NCBI GenBank assembly: GCA_020310875.1
Contig: CM035437.1
Coordinates: 46,559,556-46,623,555, forward strand
Direction of reading: 5' to 3'
Origin: Ceratopteris richardii
Taxonomy: Eukaryota > Streptophyta > Polypodiopsida > Polypodiales > Pteridaceae
Length of the DNA: 64,000 nt
This document shows positions 44,100-57,016 of the stretch, piece by piece; the first letter of the stretch is position 1, and every line of letters begins with the position of its first letter. The notes under the pieces were generated by a model, which saw only the letters and a list, made by a program, of their open reading frames with translations, ran no database searches and was not told the origin of the DNA. The translations under genes were made by a program, and so were the position numbers.

Positions 44100-46481
44100 T
44101 GGATCCACCATGCGTGCCATAAAAGAGCCACCAAAATTACGATTCCTAGAACGGAGTGCGAAAATTTCATAACTTAGATCCATTAAAGGAGCTATGTAAA
44201 GGTTCTCTAGTCAAAGTAGTCAACCAAAATGTAGCCAGATGAATCTGCATCACAATACGGTAAGGGCAGAACCATCTGACTTTGAATTTGTTGGCTTTCC
44301 GATCCACTTTAGAATTATAGACCAAAACTACTTGTCCAACTTGAAATATTGGATTCCTAAGAAAACGATCATGAGTGGAAGCCTCATGGATCTGCATCTC
44401 TTGCATTAGTAAGAAACTCTCAAAACGGATCTCATCCAAAGCTTGAAGGTCATCAATTCATTGGTAAATAGATTCTTCAGGAAAGAGTTTGTTTTGGATG
44501 GCGACGCAAAGGCTGGGGACCACCAATTCCATGGGCACAATAGCTTCAAATCCAAATGCCAATTTAAAAGGTGTGAATCCGGTTGATAGTTTGTATGTAG
44601 TTTGGTAAGCCCACAACATCGAAGGTAGGAGATGATCCCAATGTTGCGGAGAAAACTAAATTAACTTTCGGAGCATAGTGAGTAAGGTTTTATTAGTGCT
44701 TTCAACGAAACCATTTGCCTATGGATAATAAGGTGTATTGAATTATGAAGAATTAAATATTAATCCATCAAATCTTTAATTAGATCATTGTAGAAATGGG
44801 TGCCGCAATCTGAAACCTGCTCAAGGGGCAAACCAAAAGGTCGAAAGACTTCCCCGGTAAGACATCGAGCTACTATGGCTACCGTAGCATTCTGCAAAGC
44901 CCATGCCCCTACCCATCGGGTCATATATTCAGTGCAAGTTAATATATATATGTTGTTAGTAGAAATATTTGGAGGCAAAATAGGTACCACAAAGTCCAAA
45001 TCCCATTTTTGAAATGGTTCCAAAGGCATAACAGGCTGCAAGGGAAAATAGTTACCTACAATGAGTTGACCAATCCCTTTGATAGGGATCACACATAAGG
45101 ACATACTCTCTAACATCTTTAATTATGGTGGGCCATCACAACCCACTCTCTAATAGTTTAGGTAAAGTGAGATCCACAAAGAAGTGTCCACCAATGGGAT
45201 GAGAATGAGCAAAAGTAAGTACTGCAGGCACTTCATGGATAGGAACACAACAAAGCTAGGCATTTTGGTGTTCCAATAATGATAAGGAATTTGGGAAGAG
45301 TTCAGTCTTCAAAAAGGAGTAAAGAATATCATAATATGTGGTAGCAAAATTCTATGGTTCCACTACACTGGTAGGTTGAGCCATATAGATAGTAAGAGGG
45401 TTCATATGAGTGGCATCAAGTGGCTCACAAGAATCTAACTAGGAGAGAAAGTTGGCTAATGCGTGATGGGTACCCGATCAATGCACTATGTCAAAATCTA
45501 ATTCTTGCAAATGGAGGACCCATCGAGCGAGTCTACCAGTACCTACCTAATTCTCAACAAGACTGACAAGAGCGGCGGGATCCTCATGGAATGTGAATTC
45601 GTGGCCCAATAAATAGTGAAAATACTTTTTGATAGAATAGATGAATCCAAGGCATTCTCATTCAATCATTGAGTAATTTTTTTTCTGTAGTAGCAAGTCG
45701 TCTATTAGCATAATAAATTGGTTCGTACCATTTATATGTCACGTGAATGAGTACATTGCCAATGATGATATTGAATGCATCAACAAAACATGGAAAGGGA
45801 TTTCATAGTTAGGAGCTTGCAAAATAGGGGCCTCAGTTAGTAAGGTCTTTAATTAGTCAAAAGCCAACTGATAGTCTCATGATCACTAAAAGTCTTTCGC
45901 AGGGAGGTTAATTAGTTTATTTAAGGGCATCGTAAGATGTGGCAGCCACTATAAGTGAGAACCATGCCACTGGATTTGTCCTAAAAACTCAAGGACTTCC
46001 TTCACATTCCTTGGGGTAGGAGCCTCTAAAACCACTTTTAATTTGTTCAAGTCGACTTGAATTCCTTGAGACGATATAATATATCCCAGCAACTTCCCAC
46101 ATTAAACAAAAAAGACTGACTTTGTTGAACTCAAACAGAGTCCATACTCCTTATACTTGATAAAGCATAATCATAACTCAATCAAGTGGCCCACTCTCTG
46201 AACAAAAATAGAAAAGTCAACTAGAAACATTCTCATGAAGGTGGTTAGGTAAGGAGAAAAAATATCTTGAATACATTGTTGAAAGGTGTTCGGGCCATTA
46301 TGCAAACCAAACCACATAACTGTATATGCAAATACTCCCCATGAAGTGATGAAGGTAGTTTTTGGTATATCGGTAGTAGCCATATGCCCTTGGTTGTATC
46401 CATTGTATCCATCTAGAAATTAATAGACTTCCCTTCCAACTACATTGTCAAGCATACTATCAAGAAATGGAAGAGGAAAGA
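44100..46481 (-). pseudogene. G4 gypsy pol fragment (broken)
   Basis: This belongs to a different gypsy lineage from G1-G3. Reading leftward on the minus strand it has RT (46171-46480: FLDGYNGYNQG, then VMWFGLHNGP where VMPFGLKNAP is usual, then a degenerate catalytic motif ending VDFSIF), decayed RNase H (about 45480-46100), one integrase zinc module (HPIGGHF near 45190-45240, second Cys lost), an IN core (44760-45116, WDLDFV and VSDCGTHF) and a C-terminal domain (44167-44439, VGQVVLVYNSKV). Many stops and indels are present. The right end is cut by a chromovirus-like LTR at 46482 and the left by Copia-C2. Confidence 0.85.
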
Positions 46482-46930
46482 TGCAAGAAACTAAGAATTT
46501 ATGACCACCACGTGCTTGAGAGATGACTCTCCTCCCAACCAAATGCCTCTGTATATAGCTCTCTCCAAGGGACTACCTTCTTGGGCAGGTGGATACTAAC
46601 CATCCATGTGTCGGCCATATAACTGCATGTGCACCAAGTGTCCTAGTTAACTCATGTTAACTCAAGTAGATGTTTCTAGAAGGCTCTAGATCTCTTTGGG
46701 CAAAATACTCTCCCCATGTACCCTATGGGGGTTGAACCCAAGACCTCCTCCTTCACATATTTGAGTCTTAACCACTAGTCTAAGTCGATCACTTGGTTAC
46801 AAGAGTAAATGAGCTTCTAGTAAGTCTAAACTCAAGATCTTTGGTCATACACACGGGTGACCAAACGGTGTCTGATTTCAGATCTGTCTGAACCAACCGG
46901 GCCCTTAGATCATAAACTTACTTTATTACA
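46482..46930 (-). mobile_element. Putative chromovirus-like gypsy LTR
   Basis: Minus sense begins TGTAATAAAG at 46930 right after a purine tract and ends TTTCTTGCA at 46482, where G4 RT homology resumes. CTATATA lies near 46552. The ends are inferred from the motif and from the break in G4; there is no second copy in the window. Confidence 0.5.
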
Positions 46931-46945
46931 TTCTTCCCCCCTTGG
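46931..46945 (-). other. Chromovirus-like polypurine tract
   Basis: Minus-strand CCAAGGGGGGAAGAA is preceded by GGACAAAAATATTTT. This GGACAAAAAT / G-run / TGTAA order is the same signature seen at 4230-4262 on the plus strand. Confidence 0.65.
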
Positions 46946-47677
46946 AAAATATTTTTGTCCTAAAAAATAGAGCTATATAACTACTATATGTAACCCTCAA
47001 GCCTCATGTTCTAAAACCGAAAGAACATGGTCATGTTCTAGACCTAGAAGAACATGTCTCATCTCTGTGGTGGCATCCCCCCCGAATCATTCAAAATACT
47101 ATCTCACTTTGCACTTCGATAAATTTGTCAAAGTACAAAATAGTGAATGAATAATAAGGGTGGATTGACAAACATCCCTAACCAATTCACAGTTTTCACT
47201 AGGTGCGATCTAGGCACAAACATGTGAAATGGATGGATTCAAATTACTAGTCCTTTTTTGGGCATGACTTGTGCATGGACTTAGTAATGAAGATGGGATT
47301 CTTATCCCTTGCAAGACTTTGAGAACTCTTGATTTACTTGAATTTGGTTTGGAGAACTTGAAGTTTGTTTGTCCCAAACACCTAACTTGGATGTTTGTAC
47401 AATGGTTTAATCCTATCCAATAGTTACTTGATTCAACTAGAGGGCTACTTTGTCCAAAAAACATCCTGTGTAAACTCCAGGAGAAAGCTTACCATTTACT
47501 TTTGAGTCAACCGTACTATAACTTAACCAATTCAAATTCAATATGAAAATTGTTCAACTTAGGACAATTTTCTCAAAAACTTGACCTAAAAATTCTTGGG
47601 AATTGTCAATCTGATGAGCAATTCCTAACTTCTATAATCATTTATGCTATAACTTGAAGCAAACTCAAATAAATAAG
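46946..47677. other. Region without recognisable gene
   Basis: This lies between the chromovirus-like end and the G2 LTR. It should be the internal side of the chromovirus-like element, but no chromodomain, integrase or other motif is recognisable. A C-run (CCCCCCC) occurs near 47088. Confidence 0.5.
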
Positions 47678-48088
47678 TGTTCTAGAGCAAAGAAGAGCAG
47701 AGATGCAGAGAAAAAGAAGGGCCCTAAAATTTTTCCGACTTGGACACTTTATTTTTGTAACATAGTCACTTTGTAATATATTTTCTGCTGTAAATGCACT
47801 AGAGGAGTCCTCTAGATGCATATCCATAGATATCTGTATCATTACCCTTGTAAATTAGTAGGGAATTAGTCTTTTAGTCAATAAAGTGCCGGTCTCTTGT
47901 GTGAAAGGACCATTTTTAGGGCACACGTATATAAGTCATTTTGTGACTCTTTGTAAGGACTTTTTTTGCCATTGTGAGAATCAAGAGCGCAGAATTTCGA
48001 ATTTGTGTCTTCTCCTCTTTGTATCTTCTTCCTCGTGAGCTTGCATGCATGTGTGATGCTTGAAAAAAGTGTATTGAAGTGTTGTCTA
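47678..48088 (+). mobile_element. G2 gypsy 5' LTR, first half
   Basis: It starts TGTTCTAGAGCAAAG (TGTTGCAGAGC in G3 and H1) and follows that LTR closely. The TATATAAG box is at 47928-47935, and the 17-bp palindrome CTAGAGGAGTCCTCTAG is at 47799-47815. It is cut at 48088 by Copia-C1, with the last five bases (GTCTA, 48084-48088) duplicated at 57484-57488. Confidence 0.88.
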
Positions 48089-48320
48089 TGTTGGAGATAG
48101 ATGTCTGCGGAAGCACGCGAACAGCACAAGGAGGAAGAAGAAGCTTGGAGCACAAACACACAATAATGAATGTATTACTAGAGAATGTACAAAGATAATT
48201 AGCCCATTAGGGCAATAGGCATATATACAAGCCGAGGGAAAAAAAACCTCCTAAAGAGGGAAAAAAGTGCCTCGACGGTCCTAGTGTGTTCACACCCATC
48301 ACTACCTAAATGTATCAACA
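48089..48320 (-). repeat. Copia-C1 3' LTR
   Basis: This 232-bp LTR (minus sense TGTTGATACATTTAGG...ATCTCCAACA) is followed, on the inner side at 48321-48334, by the purine tract (minus sense CCCAGGGGGGATT). Confidence 0.93.
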
Positions 48321-48409
48321 AATCCCCCCTGGGAGTGATGCGGTGAACAAGGAGTTGGCACTCATGTATAAGGAAGTGCCAAGCTATGTGGAAATCACTC
48401 CACAAAAGG

Positions 48410-51400
48410 AAGTAAGCACAAAGCTTTGCAGAAAGCTTCAAACTTCTCGCTAGGCAGAGCCTTCGTGAAAAGGTCTGCTATGTTCTCTTGCATGGCACAT
48501 ATGCCAAGCTGATCTCCCCAGCAGAGAACCTCTCCCTGACATAGTGATAATGCACCTCAATGTGCTTAGTGCGAGCATGGAACACAGGGTTCCTCGCAAC
48601 TGCCAATGCGCTCTGACTGTCAGTGAAGATGGTGGTGGCAAAAGACTGGCCAACACCCAAATCAGCCATAAGGCGTCTGAGCCACACACACTCAACAGTC
48701 GCTGTGAAAGCTGCCCTATACTCAGCCTCACAACTGGAAGTGGCTACAGTAGGCTGCTTCTTGCTCAACCAAGATATACATGAGCTACCAAGCATGAAGC
48801 AAAAACCACTGGTGGACACACGAGTGTCATAGCAACTAGCCCAATCTGAGTCAGAAAAAGCATGCAAATCTGGCGGTAGTGATCCCCCCTTGGGATAAAA
48901 CAACCCAAGTAGTCGAGTACCACTCAAGTAGCGAAAGATGCGCTTAACCGCCTTCCAATGCGTGACTCCTGGGCAATGCATAAACCTGCTCATCTGTGAG
49001 ACAGCAAACTGAATATCTGGCTGAATAATGCATAAGTAAATCAAGCATCCAACAGCCTGCCGATAGAGAACAGCATCAAATGCATCTCCAGCGTCATGAA
49101 GACTCAATCGTAAACTTGTCTCCATAGGAGTGGCAATAGGCTTACAGTCTTAAAGGCCAAAATGCTGCAATAATGTGTCAATATATTTCATTTGACACAA
49201 AGCCATTCCACCATCAACTTGCATAAACTGAATGCCCAAATAGTGATGCAAATGCCCCAATCAGACATCTCAAATGAGGCATGCAAATCAGCCTTGAAAT
49301 CAGCAATATGCTTCTCAATAGGACTAGTGAGCAGCATGTCATCAACATAGACAACAATGATCAGAAGCACATCATTAGCACGCTTAACATATAAGGTGCT
49401 TTCAGTTGGACTGTTCTCAAAACCATGTGCAACCAGATAGGCATGTATCTTCTCATACCAAGCACGTGGTGCTTGCTTTAAACCATATAATGCCTTCTTT
49501 AACCTGCACACCTGGTTTTCATGCCCTTTCTGCACAAAGCCACGGGGCTGAAAAACATACACTTCTTCATGCAAGTCACCATTCAGAAATGCTGTTTTAA
49601 TGTCCAACTGATGTACATTCCAACCATGATGGGCTGCAAGTGCACAAATGCTCCGAACAGTAGTCATACGGCATGTAGGTGCAAAGGTCTCATCAAAATC
49701 AATGCCTCTTTCCTGCGCATAATCCTTTGCAACAAGCCTAGCCTTATACCTATCAACTATACCATCAGGTTTACGCTTCAGCTTGTATACCCACTTAGTG
49801 CCAATGGCCTTCTTGCCAGGAGGCAAGTCACATAAAGACCATGTACCATTCTTCATTATAGCATCATATTCAGATTGCATAGCATCCATCCAATTTTCTG
49901 AATTCTGTGCTTCATCAAAAGAAACAGGTTCATTCTCATCACAGAGACTAGACACAGCCATAGCATAGCAATCTGATGCAAAGGAGGCACTATGAGAGCG
50001 TGAATGAGTACGATATGACAAAGGTGCATCTAATTTGCTGTCACGCAAAGTCTGCACCAGCCATTTTGGCATAGTTTTTGCGTGCTCAATATCAGCTCTC
50101 TCATCAACAAGTGCATCATGTAAATTTGCATCAGAAATAGAATGATCTGCATCATCATATAAACCTGCAAAGGCTGAGAAGTTGCCTCATTAGGACCAGC
50201 ACTAGACTGTCCACCTGTAAAAAGAGGCATCAAAGTATCATACATGTCTTTGGAGCTAACAGATTTCTCCTTAGTACATGAAAGCAATGGCTGAATAGCA
50301 TCTTCCACAAAGACAACATCATGGCTAACCAGAATGCATTTAGTCTGTGGATGATACAGACGATAGCCTTTACTTTCAGAACTGTACCCAACAAAAATAC
50401 ATTTTACTGCTTTATCATCCAATTTTCTGCGATGTTGTTCAGGCACTAGTGCATATGCCAAACAACCAAAAACACACAGATGAGCAACAGATGGCTTGCG
50501 ATCATGCCAAGCCTCATATGGAGTGATAGACTACAGCGCTTTAGTGGGACACTTGTTAAGTACATATGCTGCACACATGACAGCCTCAAGCCAGAAACTA
50601 TGAGGTAAAGCCTGACTCTTGACCATGCACCTTGCCATCTCCATGAGTGACATGTTCTTTCGTTTAGCAACTCCATTCTGTTGAGGTGTATACGGCACTA
50701 TACACTGGTGTTTTATCCCACGTTCAGCCAGAAATGCATTAAAATCAGAAGACATATATTCCCCCCCTCGATCAGAACGGAGGGTGCCCATTTTACATGC
50801 TGACAGATTTTCAGGCAAAACCAAAAACTGTTTGAAGCACATGAACACTTCATACTTTGCTTTGAGTGGATATACCCATGCATGCCTGGAAAAATCATCA
50901 ATGAAAGTCACGAAGTAAAGGTAATTTCCAAAAGAGGGTGTCTGCATAGGACCACAGACATCACTATGTACAAGCTGCAATTTCTGCGTAGCCCGAACTG
51001 AACCATCTTTTGGAAAGGATGAACGCTGCATTTTGCCCAAAATACAGCCCTCACAAACATGTTTTCCAGGTGCCTCAAGTTTGGGTAAAGAGGACATCAT
51101 TTCAGATTTCTGCAGGCGTAGCAAACTAGCAAAATTCAGATGACCAAAGCATGCATGCCAAAGCTTTGCATCTGACATAGCTTGAGAATCATGAACTGCA
51201 CATGCCAAATCATTCACAGATCTTTCATAGTCTATGAGCTTATACAGCCCATGACCTAAAATGCCATAAGCAATAATCACATCGCCATTTGATAGATCAT
51301 GAACTGTACACCTGTCATCAACAAATTTCACAACCAAGCCAATCTTGGCTAATGCAGAAACTGATAACAGGTTCTTTTTGATCCCTGGCACAAATAAAGC

Positions 51401-51415
51401 ATCTGACAAAGTGAA
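48410..51415 (-). pseudogene. Copia-C1 pol (protease C-part to RNase H)
   Basis: This Pol lies on the near side of the Copia-A insertion. The stretch 50531-51409 has the protease end and integrase (HSDVCGP, RSDRGGEY, then NGVAKRKN). The catalytic Glu of the DD35E triad is Lys here and a Gly is Arg. The stretch 50030-50461 is the IN C-part and linker. The stretch 49188-50072 is RT (LDIKTAFLNG, YVDDMLL), and 48478-49125 is RNase H (SDSDWAS, SCEAEYRA, TDSQSA). A stop lies near 50530 and frameshifts occur near 50050, 49190-49260 and 48480. Integrase is predicted inactive and the frame is broken. Confidence 0.88.
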
Positions 51416-51420
51416 AGAAC

Positions 51421-51738
51421 TGTTAGTGCATTTTACCCAAGCCTACATGCTTGATATGCTTAATATTATCCTCATTTGTAAGTCACATGAGTAGTCATGT
51501 GAACACCTCTTGTAAAAGAAGTTCATTTTTATCTCTTGTAATTTGAAAAAGAAAAAGGAAAAGGATGGCTTACCTCATCCATGATGTAAAAGCAATTTCG
51601 TGGCTCCAACTACCAAAATCACGATTTAAGAAGCTCAAAGGGTCTACTAATCAACTCTGAAGACTCAGTTGGTTGGTGTGAAGCTGGTTGTAGCAGCACC
51701 TACTCATCTTTGGATTGCATCCACCATCTCTCTTCATA
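51421..51738 (+). repeat. Copia-A 5' LTR, 761-bp internal deletion
   Basis: It starts TGTTAGTGCATTTTACCC and ends TTCATA (TTCACA in the intact copies). Compared with the 3' LTR it lacks exactly the bases matching 56140-56900; 318 + 761 = 1079. The deleted part contains the TATAAAA box, so this LTR has lost its core promoter. The breakpoint is near 51622. Confidence 0.92.
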
Positions 51739-51739
51739 G

Positions 51740-51752
51740 TGGTATCAGAGCA
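51740..51752 (+). other. Copia-A primer-binding site (tRNA-iMet)
   Basis: TGGTATCAGAGCA lies one base after the LTR, complementary to the initiator-Met tRNA 3' end. The gag ATG follows only 12 bases later (51765), an unusually short leader. Confidence 0.95.
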
Positions 51753-51764
51753 TAGTCAAGCAAC

Positions 51765-54700
51765 ATGGGAGATGGATTTCCATCAACAATTGAGAAATTG
51801 GATCGAAACAACTACCCGGCATGGTCTCTAAGGATGGAGGCTTACCTTCAAGGGAGGAATCTATATGGATTCATATCCGGAGATGAAGCAATGCCAACCA
51901 TGAGGAACAAAGGGCAACCATCACATGAAGAAGTGGAAGGACTTTCGAATTGGTGTTCGAAGGATGCACTTGCAAGGTCCTATATTCTAAACTCAATCTC
52001 TGATTTTCTTTTACCTCATGTCAAGGGATGCAAGACATCAAGAGAGACCTGGAATGCACTTGCTTCTTTCTTCTCTTCCAAAACTCGAGCGAGGAAGAAC
52101 CAATTGTGGATGGAGTTCACAACAATGAAGAAAAGCCCGAAGCAAAATGTGACTGATTATGTCACAAAGATGAAGGAGATTTCGGACCAGCTTGGAAGCA
52201 TTGGAGAGGTAATTGAAGAGGAGCAAATCATAAGACAAATCATGAATGGAATCAAAGCAGACGACAAGTGGGAGTCATTCACAACAACCATGGATTTATA
52301 CATGGATATGCATGTACCCGACCTCAACACACTCATGGTCCAACTCTTCACTCATGAAGCAAAGATTAGCAAAGGTGGTGAGTCCTCAAGAGGTAATCAA
52401 ACTTCTGCCTTATATTCTGATAAAGCTAAGGTCAAGGACAAGTCAAAGAATAGGAAGAATGAAGATGAAGGAAGCTCTTTCCAAGCAAACTTTGCAGGTA
52501 GAGGAAGAGCTAGAGGAAGAGGCAGAGGTGGAAAGCAAGGCAGGGGGAGATTCCAATCATCTCAACCTTGCAACATATGTGGCTTATCTAACCATACTAC
52601 TGAAGAATGTTTCAGGAACCCGAGGAACTCAAGAGGAAGAGGATTCAATAGAGGTGGATATGGATCAAATAGAGGTAGATACAATGGAGGCTACAACAAC
52701 AACAACTACTACAGCAACAATTACAACAACAACAACAACTATCAAAGTGGCCATAGAGGAAGAAGAGATTACAATAACTATGCAGAGGACCAAAGTCAAG
52801 AAGATTCATTATTGATTATGAATCTATCAGCGAAGAAGGGTAAGGATGATGATCACATATTTTACATTGATTCGGGATGCTCGAACCATGTAGTAGGAAA
52901 TGTGGCTTTACTTTCTGATTTGGAAGATCCTCATAACAAGCATGAAGTGCAGACAGGAGATGACACAAAGCACTCAGTGGAGAAGATAGGTAATGTGAAG
53001 ACATCAGATGGGAATATGAACCTCTTAAGCAAAGTCTTGTATGTCCCTACAATTACCAAAAATTTAATAAGTGTTGGACAGATTGTTGAAAAAGGATTGC
53101 AGGTTAGATTCAACCGATTTGGAGCATATGTTGAAGACCCAAGGCAAGGCTTTCAAAGGATTGCCAAAGGAGAAAAGATAGGAAGGCTTTTCACTTTTGA
53201 AGTGGAAGATACAAAGAACATAGCTTTGTTTAGCTATGGATCTCAAACTCTAACAAAGTTGGAGATATGGCACAAAAGGCTTGCTCACATTGGTGAGAGG
53301 ACACTCAAACAGATTTGCAGGGACCAAAGTGTACTTGGTTTGCCTAATATCACAAGGCAACACATGATTTATAAGTGTGAAGCTTGTCAACTCGGCAAGG
53401 CTCATAGACAACCTTTCAATAAGAAAGGATATATGTATCAAAATCCTTTGGATCTAGTGCACACGGATGTGTGGGGTCCAAGTAAGGAGCCATCTATATC
53501 AGGCTCAAGATATTATGTGTCTTTCATAGATGATTGTAGCAGGTGGACCATTCTGTTTTTCATGAAGCACAAGGATGAAGTGTTTAATTGCTTTAAGAAG
53601 TATATTGCTCTTGTTGAAAACCAAACAGGTAGGACTTTGAAACGACTTAGATCAGATGGTGGAGGAGAATTCTTCTCTTCTGAATTTGATGCCTTCTTGC
53701 ATGAAAGAGGCATTAAAAGGGAAGTCACTACAAGGTATACACCCGAACTCAATGGTGTAGCAGAGAGGAGAAACAGAGCTATTGTCGAAGCTGCAAGGTC
53801 CATGCTCAACGAAAAGGGATTGCCGAACTACCTATGGGCTGAGGTTCTGTCGACAGCCACATATCTCATAAATAGACTTCCATCTAAGTCACTAGATGGA
53901 ACCACTCCATATGAAGTGTGGAATGGAAGAAGACCTAGTCTAGAGCATTGCAAAATCTTTGGATGCTTAGCCTATGCTCACATTCCTTCTCAAGTAAGAG
54001 GGAAATTGGATCCCAAGGCAGAGAAGTGCATATTTATTGGTTATGACCAAAACCAAAAAGGATATAGATTGTACAATCCAACCAATAAAGGATTTTCTGT
54101 GAGTAGAGATGTAATTTTTGATGAAAACAAATCATGGTTTGATGATGACAGGAAAGTGAAGCTGCCATATGACTTGGATGAAGATTTTCCATCACTTCAA
54201 CCAAAGGAGCCAAAGAAGATTGAAGAAAGTGATTCGGAGATTGACCTAGAAGACTTGGAAAGACTAAAGCTATGGAAGAACAAAGGTAAAGCAGAGATGC
54301 AGGATGCTACATATGGACCCGAGAGCTCACATCAACCACTTAGAAGGTCTTCGAGGGAGAAGAAGAAACCAGAGAGGTTTGGTTATGATACTTCTTTGGT
54401 CACCAAGCACTCAATCTACATTGCAAAGGATTCAACCAATGAAGAACCTACCACATTCAAAGAAGCACAAAGCAAGAAAGCTTGGAGAGATGCAATGGAT
54501 GAAGAAATGGAAGCCTTGAAGGAGAATGACACTTGGGAGCTTGTACCTAACAAGCCATCTATGAAGGTAATTGGATCTCGATGGATCTCGATGGTATTGA
54601 TTATGAGGAGACTTTCTCTCCTGTTGCAAAAATGCCTACAATTAGGGTTCTCATTAGTCTTGCTGCATCTAGAAATTGGAATCTTTATCAACTTGATGTA

Positions 54701-55900
54701 AAGAATGCTTTCTTGAATGGATGGATTTCTGAGGAAGTGTATATGGCACAACCTCCTGGATATGAGGATGCACATCATCCTAACGATGTATGCAAACTAA
54801 AGAAAGCTTTGTATGGATTGAAGCAAGCTCCAAGAGCTTGGAATTTCAGATTGGTGACTTATTTGCAGGACCAAGGATTCAAAGCTAGCAAGGCGGATAC
54901 CTCTTTGTTCATAAAGAGGAATGGATCTGAAGTGATCTATTTATGTGTGTATGTTGATGATATTATTATCACAGGCAATGATCTTGAAGGAATCAAATAG
55001 GTAAAGAGTCAAATGAAGGAGGAGTTCAAAATAAGTGACCTCGGACCACTCACTTATTTTCTTGGATTGGAGTTGATCTACACAGATTCATGTATATACA
55101 TCACACAAAGGAAGTATGTCCATGACATGCTCGTCAAGTTCAAGATGGAAAATACCAAGTGTGCAGGTACACCTATGGAGCAAAATCATAAGCTTAGTGC
55201 TTATGAAGGAGAGCCAATTGAAGACATCACAAGCTATCAAAGCTTGGTTGGAAGTTTGAACTATGCAACACTCACAAGGGTGGATATATGCTATAGTGTT
55301 AGCATATTGAGTCAGTTTATGCATAAGCCGAGAAGACCACATATGGAAGCGGCCAAGAGAGTCCTCAAGTACCTAAAGGGGACCATGAATGAAGGTTTGT
55401 TCTATTCATATACTTCAGATATTGAGCTAAAGGTCTACTCAGATGCAGATTGGACCGGATCTAAAGATGATAGAAGAAGCACATCAGGGTATATATCATT
55501 TGGAGGTTCAAAAATCATTTCCTGGTCATCGAAGAAGCAACCAACCGTGGCATTATCTTCTACTGAAGTGGAATATAGAGGTTTGGCTAATGCAACTCAA
55601 GGAATCATGTGGTTAAAGTCTTTGTACACAGATCTTGGACTTCATTCTTCAACACCTCACATTTTTGGTGACAACACAAGCTCATTACATCTAGTAGCTA
55701 ATCCGGTATACCATGCTAGAACCAAGCATATTGAAGTCCACTACCATTATGTAAGGGAGAAACTAATGAGCAAGGATATTCAACTATCCTATGTCTCTAC
55801 AGATATGCAATGTGCAGACATGTTGACTAAAGCTCTTGATGGTACAAAGTTAAGTAGATTCAAGTTGATGATTGGCTTGCAGGAAATCAAGGACAATTGA
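51765..55900 (+). pseudogene. Copia-A gag-pol (three lesions)
   Basis: Frame one (51765-54701) encodes Gag with an RG-rich and Asn-rich tail (polyN from AAC repeats near 52700), zinc knuckle CX2CX4HX4C at 52569-52610, and protease DSG at 52869-52877. Integrase has HTDVWGP, RSDGGGEF and NGVAERRN. In RT, after MKVIGSRW, about 28 codons (the VYKIKR...KARLVAKG block) are missing at about 54590, next to a tandem GGATCTCGAT repeat, and the frame changes. Frame two (54581-55000) has [10 protein letters not shown] and YVDD at 54950-54961, and ends in TAG. After it, in the same frame (55013-55900), come the rest of RT and RNase H (SDADW; SSTEVEY where STEAEY is usual). The copy is not autonomous. Confidence 0.93.
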
Positions 55901-55925
55901 AGACTAGAGGCCAAGCATGTTAGGC

Positions 55926-55937
55926 TGGAGGGGGAGC
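55926..55937 (+). other. Copia-A polypurine tract
   Basis: CTGGAGGGGGAGC immediately precedes the 3' LTR start TGTTGCTGC. This is the plus-strand primer. Confidence 0.88.
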
Positions 55938-57016
55938 TGTTGCTGCATTTTACCCAAGCCTACATGCTTGATATGCTTAATATTATCCTCATTTGTAAGT
56001 CACATGAGTAGTCATGTGAACACCTCTTGTAAAAGAAGTTCATTTTTATCTCTTGTAATTTGAAAAAGAAAAAGGAAAGGGAGGGCTTACCTCATCCATG
56101 ATGTAAAAGCAATTTCGTGGCTCCAACTACCAAAATCACTAATTTTTGAGCTGAGGGAATCTCTCCTTACTTTGGGGATCACTTTTAGGTCGAGCCATTC
56201 GAATTCGAATTCAAAACTCCCTCCAAGAATCGCTATAAAAAGTGCAAGAAGGAAGAAGCGATTAGCAAGCCTTGTATGTGACCACTTCATGTCATTTTGT
56301 AGAGATTGAAGAGCTTACTCCATAGCTCTATCATTCTACTCCCATTGTGCAAAGATTCATTGCCAATGTGGTTGTAATCATATGTGAATCTATACATTTA
56401 TCATCATCTACTTCTCTGTTTTGTTCTCTGCTATACTCACTCAGAGCAGTACCTTCAGAAGGTCATATCTCGAGTTCTACTGATCCGTTTTCAGTGATTT
56501 AACGTGCGTTGGATAGCTCTTACTGTCTAGGTCTTGAATATAAATTTTCAAGGTCATTGAATTTCTAGTTTTGGAGATATTTGCATTTTACTGCTCACTG
56601 GTCTATCTCTGCAGAGCCCCGAGAATGGTGGGCATGTTCCAGAAATTGATGAAACTTGTTCTCAGTGCTCAGTCCATCATTTGAAGTGTTTTAACTTGGA
56701 TTGGGAAGCTTTCTAAGTCTATTTTCTATGCCCAAAAGGAATTTTTCTAATTCCTACCAAGTTGAGAGCACTCTTCATTTTTTCCAGCAGGTGTATGTCC
56801 AAAAATAGCAAGTTTTGGGAGCTAGTCATTTCGCAACTAGTCTGTCTTGACTTAAGCTTTTGGGATACATGTTCCAAAGTACTTGGCTGATATTTTGGTG
56901 GATTTAGGAAGCTCAAAGGGTCTACTAATCAACTCTGAAGACTTAGTTGGCTGGTGTGAAGCTGGTTGTAGCAGCACCTACTCATCTTTGGATTGCATCC
57001 ACCATCTCTCTTCACA
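55938..57016 (+). repeat. Copia-A 3' LTR, full length
   Basis: This 1079-bp LTR begins TGTTGCTGCATTTTACCC and ends CTTCACA. It includes a GAATTCGAATTC-type palindrome near 56200 and TATAAAA at 56234-56240. It is about the same length as the solo LTR at 16013-17088 (1076 bp). Confidence 0.95.

Noticed and set aside
54416..54778. 120-codon open frame antisense to Copia-A RT
   Set aside because: It lies opposite a well-supported RT sequence and has no domain or homologue in Copia-B at the same place.
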